DNA from: Paenibacillus sp. CC-CFT747
GTDB taxonomy: Bacteria; Bacillota; Bacilli; Paenibacillales; NBRC-103111
Assembly (NCBI GenBank): GCA_030323305.1
Contig: CP106741.1
Span: forward strand, 5,517,501-5,581,500
Length of the DNA stretch: 64,000 bases
Direction of reading: 5' to 3'
Position numbers and translations under genes: made by a program. Below the pieces are notes generated by a model. It worked only from the letters and a program-made list of their open reading frames with translations. It was not told the origin of the DNA and did not search any database. Shown here piece after piece: positions 37,334 through 49,324 of this stretch (position 1 is the stretch's first letter; each line of letters starts with the position of its first letter).

Positions 37334-37659
37334 ATGCAGATCGTGTTTACGGATGCGGCCAAAGAACAGCTAGAAACGAAAGCCGCCGGTTCCGGCAGGC
37401 TGAAGCTGGTCTATGACACGGAAGGCTGCGGTTGTGCCGTCAACGGGGTTCCCGACCTGTGGATCGAGCCGGCTCAACCGGAGCACTCCGGAGAATTGGC
37501 CGTGGAGAGCAATTACGTGCCGGTTGCCTGCGACCGGAAGAGCGAGGTTTTTTTGAAGACCGGATGACGGTCGATTACAACCCGGAACGCAAGTCGTTTC
37601 TTCTGAAAAGCACCGGCCAAATCTACAATGCCTCGTTGAGCCTGAAAGACAAAAGATAA
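37334..37659 (+). CDS. HesB/IscA-like iron-sulfur biogenesis family protein (one frameshift)
   Basis: About 108 residues, cytosolic. It has the beta fold of the HesB family with a Cys cluster in YDTEGCGCAVNGVPDLWI, but not the classical three-Cys pattern of IscA, so it is closer to the YqkB/YneR type. One T is missing from a T run at 37548–37554 (SEVFFEDRMTVDYN). GGAGAGTG precedes ATG. The downstream gene is a carbonic anhydrase in the same direction; a link is not evident. Confidence 0.75.
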
Positions 37660-37694
37660 AGCCCTTATACTAATTCAATAGGAGTCTGAAAACC

Positions 37695-38273
37695 ATGTAC
37701 AAATTAGATGATGTGCTTGCTTATAACCGCAGCTTTGTTGAGAATAAGGAATATGAAGCGTTCGTGACAGACAAGTTTCCCGAGAAGAAAATGGTCATCC
37801 TTACCTGTATGGATACCCGTTTGGTAGAACTGCTCCCCAAAGCGCTGAATCTCCGCAACGGCGATGCCAAAATCATCAAGAGCGCCGGAGCGATCTGCTC
37901 CCACCCGTTCGGAAGCGTCATGCGGAGTATTCTCGTCGCCATCTATGAACTGAATGCCGAGGATGTTTATGTGATCGGGCACTACGATTGCGGCATGACC
38001 GGTCTGAACTCGGAGCGCATGCTCGAGAAGGCCGTCAACCGGGGCATTCCCGAGACGGTCATCGATACCCTGACACACGCCGGCATCAATCTGAACCAAT
38101 GGCTCACCGGGTTCGAGCATGTGAAGGAAGCGGTGACGAAAAGCGTGAACACCGTCCGCAACCATCCCCTGCTGCCTAAGGACGTGACCGTCCACGGCCT
38201 GATCATCGACCCCAAGACCGGAAAGTTGGATCTGGTCGTTAACGGATACGATGCCCTTAAGGCCAATGACTGA
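37695..38273 (+). CDS. Beta-class carbonic anhydrase
   Basis: Interconverts CO2 and bicarbonate; 192 residues, intact. Zinc ligands and the Asp-Arg pair are in VILTCMDTRLVELLP and VIGHYDCGMTGL. It belongs to the short type seen in many Bacillales (YtiB-like). AATAGGAG precedes ATG, and a strong terminator follows. Confidence 0.93.
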   Translation: MYKLDDVLAYNRSFVENKEYEAFVTDKFPEKKMVILTCMDTRLVELLPKALNLRNGDAKIIKSAGAICSHPFGSVMRSILVAIYELNAEDVYVIGHYDCGMTGLNSERMLEKAVNRGIPETVIDTLTHAGINLNQWLTGFEHVKEAVTKSVNTVRNHPLLPKDVTVHGLIIDPKTGKLDLVVNGYDALKAND

Positions 38274-38290
38274 CTGCGGTGTGCCTGCCG

Positions 38291-38321
38291 GCCCCTTCTC
38301 CTTCGGAGCAGGGGCTTTTTT
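38291..38321 (+). terminator. Carbonic anhydrase gene terminator
   Basis: Arms GCCCCT and AGGGGC with inner pairing around TTCG, followed by TTTTTT. Confidence 0.85.
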
Positions 38322-38446
38322 ATGGGCAAGGCTCTGTTACTCTTAATAGTTATGGAATCCCTATGGAATAGCTGATAAAGCCTTTTGTATTTTTATTGGG
38401 AATTCTTCCGTAACCTGAGGCGAGGTTATTACGAGATACTTAGCAA

Positions 38447-39805
38447 TTATCCCAAGGATCCGCGGAGTTCTTCCAACGGGAGATACACCGTAAAGCAGCT
38501 CCCCCGGCCGGGCTCGCTCTCCACCTCAATCCACCCCCCATGCAGACGGACGTTCTGGTTGGCGATGGAGAGCCCGAGCCCCGTCCCTCCGCTTGTCCCG
38601 CTGCGCGTGCGGGAAGCGTCGGCACGATAGAAGCGGTCAAAGATATGCGGAAGCTCCTCCGCCGCTATCCCGATCCCGGTGTCGGCGAGGGCAAGGCTGG
38701 CGAAGGTTCCTCGTTTGTCCTCCCGGTATTCGGTTCCTATCGTCAGCCGGACGCTTCCTCCCCTTCCGTATAGTGAATGGCATTGGCCAGAAGATTGTAT
38801 AACGCCTGCATCAACCGGGCCTTGTCCACCTGGACCCGGACCTCCGCCGCCGGCTCCTCAAGCGTCACGCTAATCGCCTTGTCATCGGCCAAATAGCGGG
38901 TCTTCTCGATAAGCTGACCGGCAAGGGAAGCCAGGCTCTCTTCGCTTTTCTTGAGGTCCGTCCGCTCCGCCTCAAGCTTGGAGAGATCAAGCACATCATG
39001 GACCAGCCGCGACAGCCGGAGCACCTCGTCCAGCAGGGAGGAGGCCTTTCGTTCGGTCATCGGGCGGTTCGTTTCCAGCACGAGCTCCAGCTCCCCTGGA
39101 TAATCATCAGGGGGTTCTCAGCTCATGGGCAACGTCGGACAGCAGCTGCTTGCGCGAGGCCTCCGCCCGGCTCCAATTCTCATTCATCCGGTGAAGCGCC
39201 AGCGCGATGGCTCCGAATTCGTCCCTTCGGGCAATCGGTAGCTTCCCGTCCGGTTCCCCGCGCTCGATAGCGTTAATTCCGTTCAGGATACGCCGAATGG
39301 GCCGGGTCAGCCGTCTGGTCAGAAAGAAGATAATGATCAGGGCGGCCACAAACGTTACCCCCAAGGAGACCTTCAGGATGTTAGGCAGGATATCGTACCA
39401 CATCTCTTTTAGCTCGTAGATCCGAATCTGCCGCTCGTTCATCACGAATAGAATGCCGATCCGATGCCCGTCCTCCTCCATAATAAGTGGAAAGCCGTCG
39501 TTGTACATGCCGCTAAGAGGAACGGTGCCTTTATGAAGCTCCACTCCTTCATCCGTCTTGAGAAGCATCTCCGGAAAGAAGACCGCCTGGGGAAAATCAG
39601 CGGTATCGACTTTCTCCCAGGACCTGCCGTTCCCCTGATAGAACCTCTCAAACTCCTGCTCCAAGGCAAGGAAACGGGGCCTGTCCTGGGCATAAGCGAA
39701 ATCCCTCAAAATATAAAACTGAACACGGGTGACCGCCAGCAGGCAAAACATGATTACCACAATGAGGCTTCCCATGGCCAGGGTGAGCTTGGTTCTAATG
39801 CTCAT
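38447..39805 (-). CDS. Two-component sensor histidine kinase (two frameshifts)
   Basis: About 453 residues. Two membrane helices (TLAMGSLIVVIMFCLLAV, and VSLGVTFVAALIIIFFL near 160) enclose an extracellular sensor region of about 125 residues. HAMP follows, then HisKA with DVAHELRTPLMIIQGE, and an HATPase with LYNLLANAIHYTEGGG, ADTGIGIA and GTGLGLSIA. A C is missing near 39110 and a G near 38765. The ATG at 39805 overlaps the end of the response regulator gene, a coupled pair. The signal is unknown. Confidence 0.9.
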
Positions 39806-40498
39806 GGCTGGCTCCAAACCGGTAGCCGAAGCCGTATACGGTCTGAATGTAGACCGGATTCTCGCTGTCGTCCCCGATCTTCTTTCTCAGCTTGCTGATG
39901 TGGGAATCGACCGTCCTCTCGTCCAGAACGTATTCCTCCTCAAAAGCATGCTGAAGCAGCTGCATCCGGCTGAAGACCCGGCCGGGCTTGGTCGCTAGCA
40001 GATGAAGAAGCGTATATTCGGTAGGCGTCAGCCGGAGCTCCTTCCCGTTGAGGAAAACCTGCTTGCTTTCTTCGTCGATGACCAGCTCCCCCTCCGGATC
40101 AGCCCGCCTTCTTCCTTCTTCTCCCGGTCTTCGCCGCGGTTCATGCGTCTGACCAGGGAGCGGATCCGCGCCGCGAGCTCCCGCAGGGAGAACGGCTTAG
40201 TCAAGTAATCGTCGGCTCCCGATTCGAGCCCAACGATTTTATCGATCTCCTCCGTTTTGGCCGTCACCATAATAATACCGGGCTGGCCCATCTCGCGGAG
40301 CCGACGGCAGGCATCCAGCCCATTCATGCGGGGCATCATCCAATCCAGGACGACCAAATCGTGCTTTCCCTCGGCATACCGCTCCAAGGCCTCTTCCCCG
40401 CTGCCCGCCCTGGTGATCTCATAGCCTTCCGCCTGTAGAAACTGTTCCATCAAGGCTGCAATTTTCTCCTCGTCTTCCACAATCAGGATCCGGATCAT
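39795..40498 (-). CDS. Two-component response regulator, OmpR/PhoB family (one frameshift)
   Basis: About 234 residues. Receiver: ILIVEDEEKI, phospho-Asp in LVVLDWMMPRMNG, Lys in YLTKPFSL. Winged-helix output: RLTPTEYTLLHLLATKPG and VDSHISKLRKKIGDD, ending GYRFGASHEH. A G missing near 40110 breaks the frame between the domains. It is followed by its kinase and preceded by the terminator of the secreted-protein gene, so it is a separate unit that might control the export operon; this is inference. Confidence 0.9.
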
Positions 40499-40632
40499 GG
40501 CTCGTCCCCCCGTTCCGTTAATGCTTCTATTATACGACGGGAAAAGGAAAAACCTAGCACCTCCACTACTTAGCCAGCTTTTCTCCATAGGTTCGCAACA
40601 TGCAGCCGGGATAAGCCCTGCTTACCCCTATG

Positions 40633-40672
40633 AAAAAAACGCGCCTGCTTCTCGTAAGGAGAGCAGACGCGT
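40633..40672 (-). terminator. Terminator of the secreted-protein/export operon
   Basis: Arms AACGCG-CTGCT and AGCAG-ACGCGTT around a short loop; on the minus strand TTTTTTTC follows. Confidence 0.85.
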
Positions 40673-40696
40673 TCCAATGGTCCCGCAAGCAGGAGA

Positions 40697-43229
40697 TTAC
40701 CGGGTGACCTTCATCGTTCCCAACAGACGGGAAGCCCCTTCGAATTTCTCGTAAACGTTCATTTGGGCCGAATTCAGAAGAGCCATAATATCCAGAACCG
40801 CGGCCGTATCCAGGCTGAGCTTGCTGCTGCCGTTCGCCAGGGCTCCCGCTCCTTCGAGAGGGGACTCCCAGGTTTTGACCGTAGTGCCGGTGCTGTCCAC
40901 CAGCTCAAAAACCAAGGACCGGTTCTTGTCCACGCCAGCCACGTTCAATCCCTTGTCCAGCTGGTACTGGAAATTGAGGTCGATCTTCTTGGAACTGTAA
41001 ACCAACTGCATGTTCTGCAACGTCAGCAGATAAGGATTCATGGCGGCGCTGAGCTGGCCGTCGCTTACGCTGTCCTGATCATCCACCACTTGGAAAGGAT
41101 ACTGCTGGGGAGCGGCAAACGCCTCCTCCTCCAGCTTCTGTCCGAACACGAACGTCAGCTTGCTCTCATCCGCGTTCCTGGGTACCGTTACCCATAGGGT
41201 AGACATGGCCGAGCACTCCTTGCACAGCTTGCCCGGTTCCTCCAACGTTTGGGCCTGCCAGACGGAGCCTTCTCCATCCGTCACATACCCCACATACGAC
41301 ACGGAAGCTCCATTGCGGGCTTCTTTGTTCGTTTGCTGGATCCGCACGGCCATGATCTTCTGATTTCCGTTCGCGTACACCTTGCTGTCCACCACCTGTG
41401 CTGTGGAAACCCGGCCGGTGTCCTGGATCATCCACTCTTTGGACAGAGCGGCAGTGTGAATGTTCTCCGCCTGCGGCGCAACGTCCAGCTTCGTCCATTC
41501 GCGCTTCTGGCTCCAGGTGCCGGCCTTCGCATCCAGGATTCCGCTTCCCAGATAAACCTTTCCGCTTTCAAAAGGCAGCTGATAAGACAGCTTGCTGTAC
41601 AGGTAAAGGGTCGTTTTTTGTCCGGGATTCAAATAAGGAGAGGATTGAATTCGGACCGTTTTTCCCGGTAAGTCAATATCTCCTGCCAGGTAGCCGGCAT
41701 ATAGGGAAGGCAGGGTAATGACTTTCTTCTCCAGGTTCGTGAGCTCCACTTCACTCATCAGGATATCGTCATCCAACGCGGTATTCAGCCGGTAGGTCGA
41801 CTTGACTGTCAGAGAGAGCTTGCCAACCGGCGTCTGAACGCCTGAAGACGTTGGAGTTTCTCCTGCGGATCCGCCGCCGGTGTCAGCCGGAACGGGTGCG
41901 ATTAGGAGCGGCGCTGTTACCGAAGGAGTTCCCGGCTTCTTCTCCAGAACGACAAGCTCGACCATAGAGGAATCCAGTCCGGACGGAAGCTCCGCCGTAA
42001 AATGATAGGTGCTGCTTTCCCCGGGAGATAAATACGCGGGGTGCTCCTCCGCATCCATGGCCGCCCCAATCGAAAGCGTGCTCCCTTTGATTTGGTAAGC
42101 GGCCGCTAGAGCGGGCACCGCCTGCGCGCTGCCTCCCGTGTTCTTCACGGTAATGGCGGCTTCCGCCTGTGTGGCGCCGGCCCCCGCATCCAGCTTGAAC
42201 TCGTCGATCGTCACTTGAAGAGCCGGGGTACCCTTGGATGTCAAGACGGCCGGGTCCCCGACAGCCGCGGTGCGAAAGTTGCCTTCCAGGCTGAGAGAGC
42301 CGAGCAGCGTGCTGTCTGTGGAGGAGGAGGCCGCCGCATTGCCGGCTGTCCCGTTGGTTCCATTCCCAGAACCGCTGCCTGATCCGTTCGCAGAAGCCGC
42401 GGAGGCGTTTTTCTTAAGAAATTCAAGGGAATAGCTGTCGGCCCCCCGAAGGTCCCCACATTGGCTTGAATTCCGATAAGCGCGGTTTGATGAGGCAGAA
42501 TCGACTTGTCCCCCCATAGAGGATCGACGCGGGATAGGTGAGCCCGTCCGGATCCTGCACTCCGAGCTGGAGTGACGAAGGGAGCTTGACGGCGGCGGAG
42601 CTCTGGTTGCGCACACGAAGATCCGAATACAGCGTCCAGCTTCCGTCGGTCAGCACCTTGTAGCTTCCCATGAGCTCAAAAGTTACGGTCGAGCCGGCGG
42701 GCAGGGACGAATCCACCCCGTCCAAGTCCACAGTGAACGCGGAGGATCCGCCCCTTCCGGCCGGAATGACAGGAGCTACGGAAAGAGCGCCCAGCTCCCG
42801 GAAGGACAGAGAGGAGCGGTAATCCCAAGCTATCATCTCCACCTTAAGATCCGACGCGGTCAAACCCGACGGCAGATCGGCGGCGTACCGGTACAAGCCT
42901 TTCGATCCCGGCTGAACCCGAGCCGTGCCCTTCTCACTCATGGAAGCGGAGTAGCTTTGGCCGCCGGCGTCAACTACCCTCACCCCATAAGCGTTGTAAT
43001 CGATCACCTGTCCGGATTCGTTGTTCAATTGAACCGCAAACCGGAGCTTCTGGTTGTCCGTCCCCTTCGAGAGGGAGGCTTCTTCCAGGGTAAAATAAAC
43101 GTCCGGGCTCAGGAAAACGCCTTCCTGTGCGGAGACCGGCACAGCGGGAAGGGCCGTAAAGGGAATGGCTGCCACCGCCAATACCAGGAACAAACGCAGC
43201 AGCCTATGAAATCGTGACCATGCTTTCAA
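40697..43229 (-). CDS. Large secreted protein with repeated beta domains (two frameshifts)
   Basis: About 844 residues after repair. A signal peptide (LLRLFLVLAVAAIPFTALP, cleavage after VSAQ) has no Cys, so the protein is exported and not lipidated. Several similar beta-rich, Ig-like units follow; for example ADLPSGLTASDLKVEMIAWD and AELPSGLDSSMVELVVLEKK are equivalent segments. A Gly/Asn/Ser-rich linker lies at about residue 270. Two G losses near 42465–42515 break the frame. I do not recognise a family. It lies 54 bp downstream of the permease in the same direction, so it may be exported by, or act with, that system. Confidence 0.7.
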
Positions 43230-43283
43230 GGAAATACCTCCTAATGGTGGGTGACTTGGAATAGCCCTTGTTTCTGGAGAGGA

Positions 43284-44461
43284 TTAATCAAACCGCAGGG
43301 CGTCGATGGGCCTGAGCTTGGAGGCTTTGTTAGCCGGATACAATCCGAATATGATGCCCACCAGAACCGAGAACAAAAAAGCGCCCAGGCTAACCGCCAA
43401 AGATATTTTGGTCGTGATGCTTGGGAAGGAATAGGAAATGCCGGTAGAGATCCCGATCCCGAGCAGGAGCCCGCACACTCCTCCCAGCCCGCTGATCACG
43501 GCAGATTCCACCAGGAATTGGAACAGGATCGTCCGGCGCTTCGCCCCGATGGATTTACGGATGCCGATCTCCCTCGTTCTTTCGCTGACGGTGACGAGCA
43601 TGATGTTCATGATCCCGATTCCCCCGACGAGCAGGGAAATGCAGGCGATGCTGACCAACAGGTAGTTCAGCTGCTTGGACGCCGCATTGGCCGTCGTCAG
43701 CATCTGGTTCTGATTCAGAACCTCGAAGCCTTCCTCTGATTTGAACTTGTAAGCCAGGTACTGCTTCATCGTCGCTTCTGCGGTATCGATATCCGCCTTG
43801 CTCGTGGCTTCGATATAAGTCGTGCGGATATTCCCGAGCTTGTACTGCCTTCTGGCCGTTTCAAGCGGCATCAGGACGGTCGTATCGATCGACGTGTTGT
43901 TGATGTTCTTTCCCTTTGGCTTCAGGGTGCCGACTACGGTAAACACCACGCCGTCAATGTTGATCTCCTCTCCTACCGGGTCCTGAAAGCCGAAGAAGGT
44001 TTTGGCGACTTCGCTGCCCAGAACGACGACGTTCGAGCGGAACTCCAAGTCGGAGGGAGCCAGAAAGCGGCCTTTGTCGATCTGGGCTTTGTTCATGACG
44101 GCATACCGGTCGTTGGTGCCGGTCACCTGAAATTTCTGCTGGGTGCGCTCATACTTGATGTTCGAATTCGCTTTGACGATGGTCGGTGCGATCATATCGA
44201 TCTCGGGGAACTGCTCGAACTGCATCAGCTCCTCGTAATTCAGCTGGGTGGCCCGGCCCACGTCCATGACGTTCACGACCAGAAGGTTCGTCCCAAGGCT
44301 CTCGAACTGATCCTCCACCTTGGCGGACGTTCCGGTTCCGATTGACACCAGCGCAACGACCGAGCTGACCCCGATAATCACGCCAAGCATGGTTAAAATG
44401 GTGCGAAGGGGTTGGCCACCACGGTACGCAGCGCCATGCCAACCAATTCCATCAGTTTCAT
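43284..44461 (-). CDS. MacB-type ABC transporter permease (one frameshift)
   Basis: About 393 residues. The MacB fold is clear: an N-terminal helix (LRTILTMLGVIIGVSSVVAL), a large extracytoplasmic domain (residues about 45–270) and three C-terminal helices starting NYLLVSIACISLLVGGIGIM with the VTVSERTREIGIRKSIGAK loop. A C missing near 44408 breaks the frame after RTVVANP. ATG at 44461 overlaps the ATPase stop as ATGA. With the ATPase and adaptor it forms a MacAB/YknXYZ-like exporter of peptides, toxins or drugs. Confidence 0.9.
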
Positions 44462-45176
44462 GAAGCACTCACCCCTCTGCTGCCGTAACCGATCGGCTCG
44501 TTCGGACGGTCGCTTATGATCTCCCCGTCCCGCAGCGTGACGATCCTCTTGGCGTGAGCCGCAATATGCGAATCATGCGTGATGAGAACGATGGTGTTGC
44601 CCTTCTCGTTCAGTTCCAGAATGAGCTCCAGCACCTCGGTTCCGGTTCGGGTGTCGAGGGCGCCGGTCGGCTCGTCGGCCAGGATCAAGGCCGGGGATGT
44701 GGCCAGAGCCCGCGCGATGGCGACCCTCTGCTGCTGGCCGCCGGAAAGCTCACTCGGCTTGTGGTGTCCCCTTTCCCCCATTCCCAGCATCTCGAGCATC
44801 CGGGCTGCCCTTTCCCTTCGTTCGGCCTTCGGAACCCCGGCATAAATCATGGGAAGCTCCACATTCTCGATCGCGGTCAGGCGAGGGAGCAGGTTAAACT
44901 GCTGAAAGATAAAGCCGATCTTCTCATTCCGCAGACGCGCCATCTGATTATCGGAAAGGCCGGAGGTTTCCGCCCCGTCCAGCGTATAGGTTCCCGAAGT
45001 GGGAACATCGAGAAGGCCTATTGTATTCATTAGAGTCGATTTACCGGATCCGCTCGGGCCGATAATGGCGACGAATTCCCCTTCGGTGACCGAGAGGAAA
45101 GCTCCTTCAGCACTTGAAGCTCCTGGTCGCCTCTCCGGTAAACCTTCGTTATTTTGTCTAACACGATCATGTCCAT
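44458..45176 (-). CDS. MacB/LolD-type ABC transporter ATP-binding protein (one frameshift)
   Basis: About 239 residues. Walker A is IIGPSGSGKSTLMNTIG, the Q-loop is IFQQFNLLPRLTAIENV, the signature is LSGGQQQRVAIARAL, and Walker B is LILADEPTGALDT, all typical of the LolD/MacB subfamily. A C missing near 45095 breaks the frame after VLKELS. ATG at 45176 is 7 bp after AGGAGG. Confidence 0.9.
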
Positions 45177-45320
45177 CGTCATGCCTCCTGAAAATCCTGC
45201 CTGCCGGAGCAGGCAAGCCGTCACGGCTGTCTTTTCCTTTTTCTTGACTTACCGGCCATACCGACGCCTTCCGGCAGGGAAAGCGGGTCATTCCTTGCAG
45301 GCTCTGTCAGCTCCACAACT

Positions 45321-47136
45321 CTATTTGGCCGCCCCTCCTCCTCCCGTATTCTGCCGCGCCCCTCCTCCGCCATTGCCGCCGGTTCCTCCGTTGCCGCCTG
45401 TCCCAGCATTTCCTCCATTGGCATTGCCGTTATTCCGCGCTCCTCCGGCACCCCCGGTGCCGCCGGCTCCGCCTCCGTTCTGGAATTGCTGCCTCAGGTT
45501 CGCGATCTCCTCCGGCGACATCTGACTGGTACCGCCCTGGCCGTTCTGGAACTGCTGGCGAAGCCGGTTCAAGTCGGCCTGGTTAAGCTTATCCTGCTTC
45601 TGGAGCTGCGGAAGGACAATCCGGTCGCCTTCCTTCAAGCCTTCCGTTACCTCCACTTGGGTTTTGCTACGCATGCCGATCGTGATTTCATGCTCGTTCT
45701 CGATCGTGCCGTCGGCTTTCTTCAGGGAGACGAACGATTTCCCCTTCGACCTCTGAAGCGCCTCGATCGGCAGAAGAAGAACGCCTTTTTTATCCTGGAA
45801 AAGGATTTCCCCGTGGCCGTCATGCCGTATTTCAGCTGGCCTGTGTTCTGAATGGAAAGGACGACATCGAAAAACGTCACGCCGTTCGTCGTGGTTCCCA
45901 CGGTCGAAACCTGGCTCACCTCGGCGTTGAAGATCCGGTTCTGCAAGGAATCGACCTTGACCTCCGCTTTCATCCCCGCTTTAACGTTAGGCAAATCAAG
46001 CTCATCCACCTGGATGGGAAGCTGCATGTTTTGCTGGCTGGCCACCCCGCCGAACTGAGTTCCGCTGTTTACTTTCGTTCCCGGCGTAAGCGTCGTGAGG
46101 ATATTCGTCTTCTTATTCACAAAATCCGTGGAGAAGATCCCGTCGAAGGGTGCCTTCACCACAAGGGCATCCAGCTTGTCCTGGCTGTCCTGCACGGCAA
46201 GCGCCTGCTGGTCGACGTTGTTCTGTTTGTTGGATAGGTCGCTTTTCAAGGAGTCGTTCATCAGGGTGCCGATCACCGCTCCTTCCTTGACCAGGGCATT
46301 CGTCTTGACGTGAAGAGTTTCCACCGTCCCCGCCGCTCCCGCCAGGATAGTCGCCACCTTGCCGTATTGTATGATTCCGGCATCCTGGGACTGGTAGGTA
46401 TGCCCATTCTTCAGCACGCTTCCCTTTGCTTTCAGACCGGCATCCATCGTCGAATCGTTCTCGATGGCCACTTCGACATCCAGCAGCTTCCCGCCCTTCA
46501 GATCTCCCCTCGCATCGCGGCCGACTCCCTTAATCGTCCCGGTCTTTGTCAGCATGAAGCCGTCGATATCCAGATCGACCGTGTCGCCCGGAGCGAGCTG
46601 AGAAGCATCCTCGAACAGGAAAGGGATCGTGACCGTCAGGTTCTGAATATCCGAAACCGTTGCGATTTTGGAATTTTTGTTCACGGACGAGCCGGTATCG
46701 ATCCCATTCGCTAGGGTCAATTTTCCGCTGATCGGGGCGGTCATGGTCAACGAGCCGATCTGCTCCTTGAGATCATTAAGGTCCTTCTGCGCTGACGCCA
46801 AGCTGACCTTGGCCTTCTGCAAATTGTTCTCCAAGGTTGGATTGGTCAGCTCGACCAGCACGTCTCCGGCTTTGACCTCCTGATTCCGGCTCAGGTTGAT
46901 GGTTTTGATGATGCCGTCGGCGGGAGCGGTAATGATTTGCGAATCCTTCGGCTCCAGCTGGGAGGTTCCCGTAACAGAGGTCCGGATATCCCCCTCTTGA
47001 CGGTGTAAACCACGTCCTGGCTTTCCTCCGACTTGCTTCCCTTGGCTTTCTGATAGTAGAACACCGTGGTTCCCGCGGTAAGAACGATCGCGAGTCCAAG
47101 CGTCATCCACATTCTTTTCTTGCGAATCCCAGCCAT
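45321..47136 (-). CDS. HlyD/MacA-like efflux adaptor protein (two frameshifts)
   Basis: Periplasmic-adaptor type protein anchored by one N-terminal helix (MWMTLGLAIVLTAGTTVF), about 605 residues. Two lipoyl-like half motifs (ITAPADGIIKTINLSRNQEV and LVVKAPFDGIFSTDFV) flank coiled-coil segments. The last 55 residues are nearly all Gly, Asn, Ala and Thr. G losses near 46993 and 45812 break the frame. It starts the exporter core, followed by the ATPase and permease. Confidence 0.87.
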
Positions 47137-47162
47137 TCCGTCTCTCCCTTTCTTCCTTCAAT

Positions 47163-47770
47163 TCATGGTTTCTTGCGGTTGGTTAACACATCCAGCAGCT
47201 GCTGCTCCAGGCTGGTGCCGTTATCTGCGTTCATCGGGGGAATGTCTCCTGCCGGGTGCTCCCCTCTCTCACCTCTCTGCCGGCCGGCGGTTCCTCCCCT
47301 CCGTGCCGGTGCCGGAAATCCTCCAGCAGCTGCCGCCTTTCCTCTTCTTCCAAAGGCTTTCCCGGCGGCGGGGGCCTCCTCTCCATCCTCTCTTTCACCC
47401 CGTTGTAATAGGCTCTCTGCCCGGGGGTGAGCCGGTCGAGCACCCGGGTAAGGTCCTGCGGACCCAACGCGCCCTTCTCAACGGCTTGGCTCACGGCCGG
47501 AAGGAGGGCTTCCGCTTCCTGGGCGCTGAAGTGAAGCTCCGGCACCCCGTCCATTTCCAGCAGGGACCGGAAAAGAATCACGAGCTGCCGCTCGCGGCTG
47601 CTCTGAAAGGGAGCCACCTCCTGCTTATGCTCCTGCTCCTGAACGGCGGGCCTTTCACCGGAGTCCGGCGGGATCGTCCCTCCGCCGCCTGCTTGTCCGC
47701 AAGCGCTTCCCGTTACCACCAGCAGTAGCGCCAGCCGCCGGAGACCCATCCGAATCCTCCGGTGCTTCAT
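47163..47770 (-). CDS. Putative lipoprotein of unknown function (one frameshift)
   Basis: About 202 residues. A basic start and hydrophobic stretch (LRRLALLLVVTGSACGQ) end at a Cys, a non-ideal lipobox. The rest is helical, Gln/Glu/Arg-rich, with ALLPAVSQAVEKGALGPQDL and an RRPPPPGKP stretch. A G missing near 47268 hides the true C-terminus (DVLTNRKKP), which ends 26 bp before the adaptor gene, so it is the first gene of the export operon. GGAGGG precedes ATG at 47770. Confidence 0.65.
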
Positions 47771-47802
47771 CCGTATCCCTCCCACGAAAACCGGAAAACG
47801 CC

Positions 47803-47828
47803 AAAAATCCCGTCTATTCCTAGACAGG
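47803..47828 (-). terminator. Terminator after the second histidine kinase gene
   Basis: On the minus strand CCTGTCTAGGAATAGACGGG is followed by ATTTTT. Confidence 0.7.
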
Positions 47829-47882
47829 ATAAAAGATAAACTTGAACAAACTGTGCGGAAGTTGTGAAGCAAATGTAAAACC

Positions 47883-49324
47883 TTACCGGAAAAGCGGAAA
47901 GGACACCGTAAACTCCGTCCCTTCCCCGTGCACGCTTGCCACCTCGATGGTTCCTCCCATCCCGGTCACGAGATGACGCGTAATGGTTAACCCCAGGCCC
48001 GTCCCTTCCGAAGGAAGCCCCCGGGAGGCATCCGCTTTGTAGAAGCGGTCCCAGATGCGGGCTATCTCCTCCGGGGACATGCCAATTCCCGTGTCCTTCA
48101 CCTTCAGGAGGAACCTCCCTTCTTCCGTTCCAAGCCACACGGTAACCTCCCCACCGGCCGGAGTAAACTGCATGGCGTTGTACAGCAGGTTATTCACCAC
48201 TTGGGCATACCGGTCCGGATCCAGCTCGACAAGAAGCGGCTCATCCTTATCCGCTTGCTCGGGGGTCCATACCTGCAGACGGAGCTCATTACGATCGAAG
48301 GCGGGAGCAAGCAGATCGATGATATCCCGGGTACGGGAGAACACATCCACGGCGGTTAAGTGAAAGGGGTCGGGACTGTTCTGGATTTTGGCCAGGTCGA
48401 GCAGATCGTTTACGAGCCGCTGGAGCCTCTGCACCTCGTGCCCGCAAATTTTCAGGTAGCGGGGGTGATCCTCCTTCGGAATAACCCCGTCGTTCATGGC
48501 TGCAATCAGTCCACGTAAGGTCGTAAGCGGGGACCTCAGCTCATGCGAAATGTTTGTGAGAAACTCCTGGCGGGTGTCCTCCCACTGCTGCAGCTGCTCG
48601 GCCATGAAGTTGAAGCTCCGGGCCAACTGCCCGACTTCGTCCTCCGAAGCAGCGTCAACCCGGATCCGGAAATCCCCCTCGGCAAGAGCCAGGGAAGCCC
48701 GGTTCATCTGCTGAAGGGGCTTGGCCAGGCGGCGGGAGAGAATGTACAGGATCAGGCCAACGGCGAGCAAGGAAAAGAGCAGGGGGATCCATATGTTGAA
48801 CCGGACCGCGTTAATAATTTCCGAAATGTCGTTGACCGGCGTATGAAGAAAGAGAAGATAGCTCTGCTGGCCGTTAACGAGGCTGTAACAGGTTAGATAA
48901 TTATCCGGAGTCCGCCCGTCGGACGCCCCGATATGCCCGGTCAGGAAGCCGGTGCCGCCCTTCAGCGCCTGGGCATACCCGCTGTCCAGTGAACGGGGAA
49001 GGGTATGTCCCTCCCACTCCGGCGAGGAGCTGTACAGGATCAGCCCTTTAGGATCCGCTACCCACACCTGCCCGTTAAAGCTGCGGGCGACCAGCCGGAG
49101 TCCGAAGCGCAGCTCCCGGTTGGACAGGGTCCCTTCCTGCTGGGATTTCAATACCTGGGTAAGCTCCTCGGCTCTCGATAGCAGAAGCTCCTTTTTGTCC
49201 TTGTAGAACAGATCATTGAAGTAGGAATTCCAGAACAGAGCCAGCCCCAGAAAAAAAGCAGGCACACGGCCAGAAAAGAAAGAAAAAGCTTGAGGTAAAG
49301 ACTGCCGTACCAGCGTTTGATCAT
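47883..49324 (-). CDS. Two-component sensor histidine kinase (one frameshift)
   Basis: About 481 residues from ATG at 49324, which overlaps the regulator stop as ATGA. Membrane helices are at residues about 10–30 and 175–195 (IWIPLLFSLLAVGLILYIL), with a PAS-like extracytoplasmic part between. HAMP, HisKA (FLTNISHELRSPLTTLRG) and HATPase (NLLYNAMQFTPAGGE, KDTGIGMS, GTGLGLTITR) follow. A T missing from the T run near 49255 breaks the N-terminal frame. It probably controls the adjacent export operon, which starts 113 bp downstream; this is inference. Confidence 0.9.
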
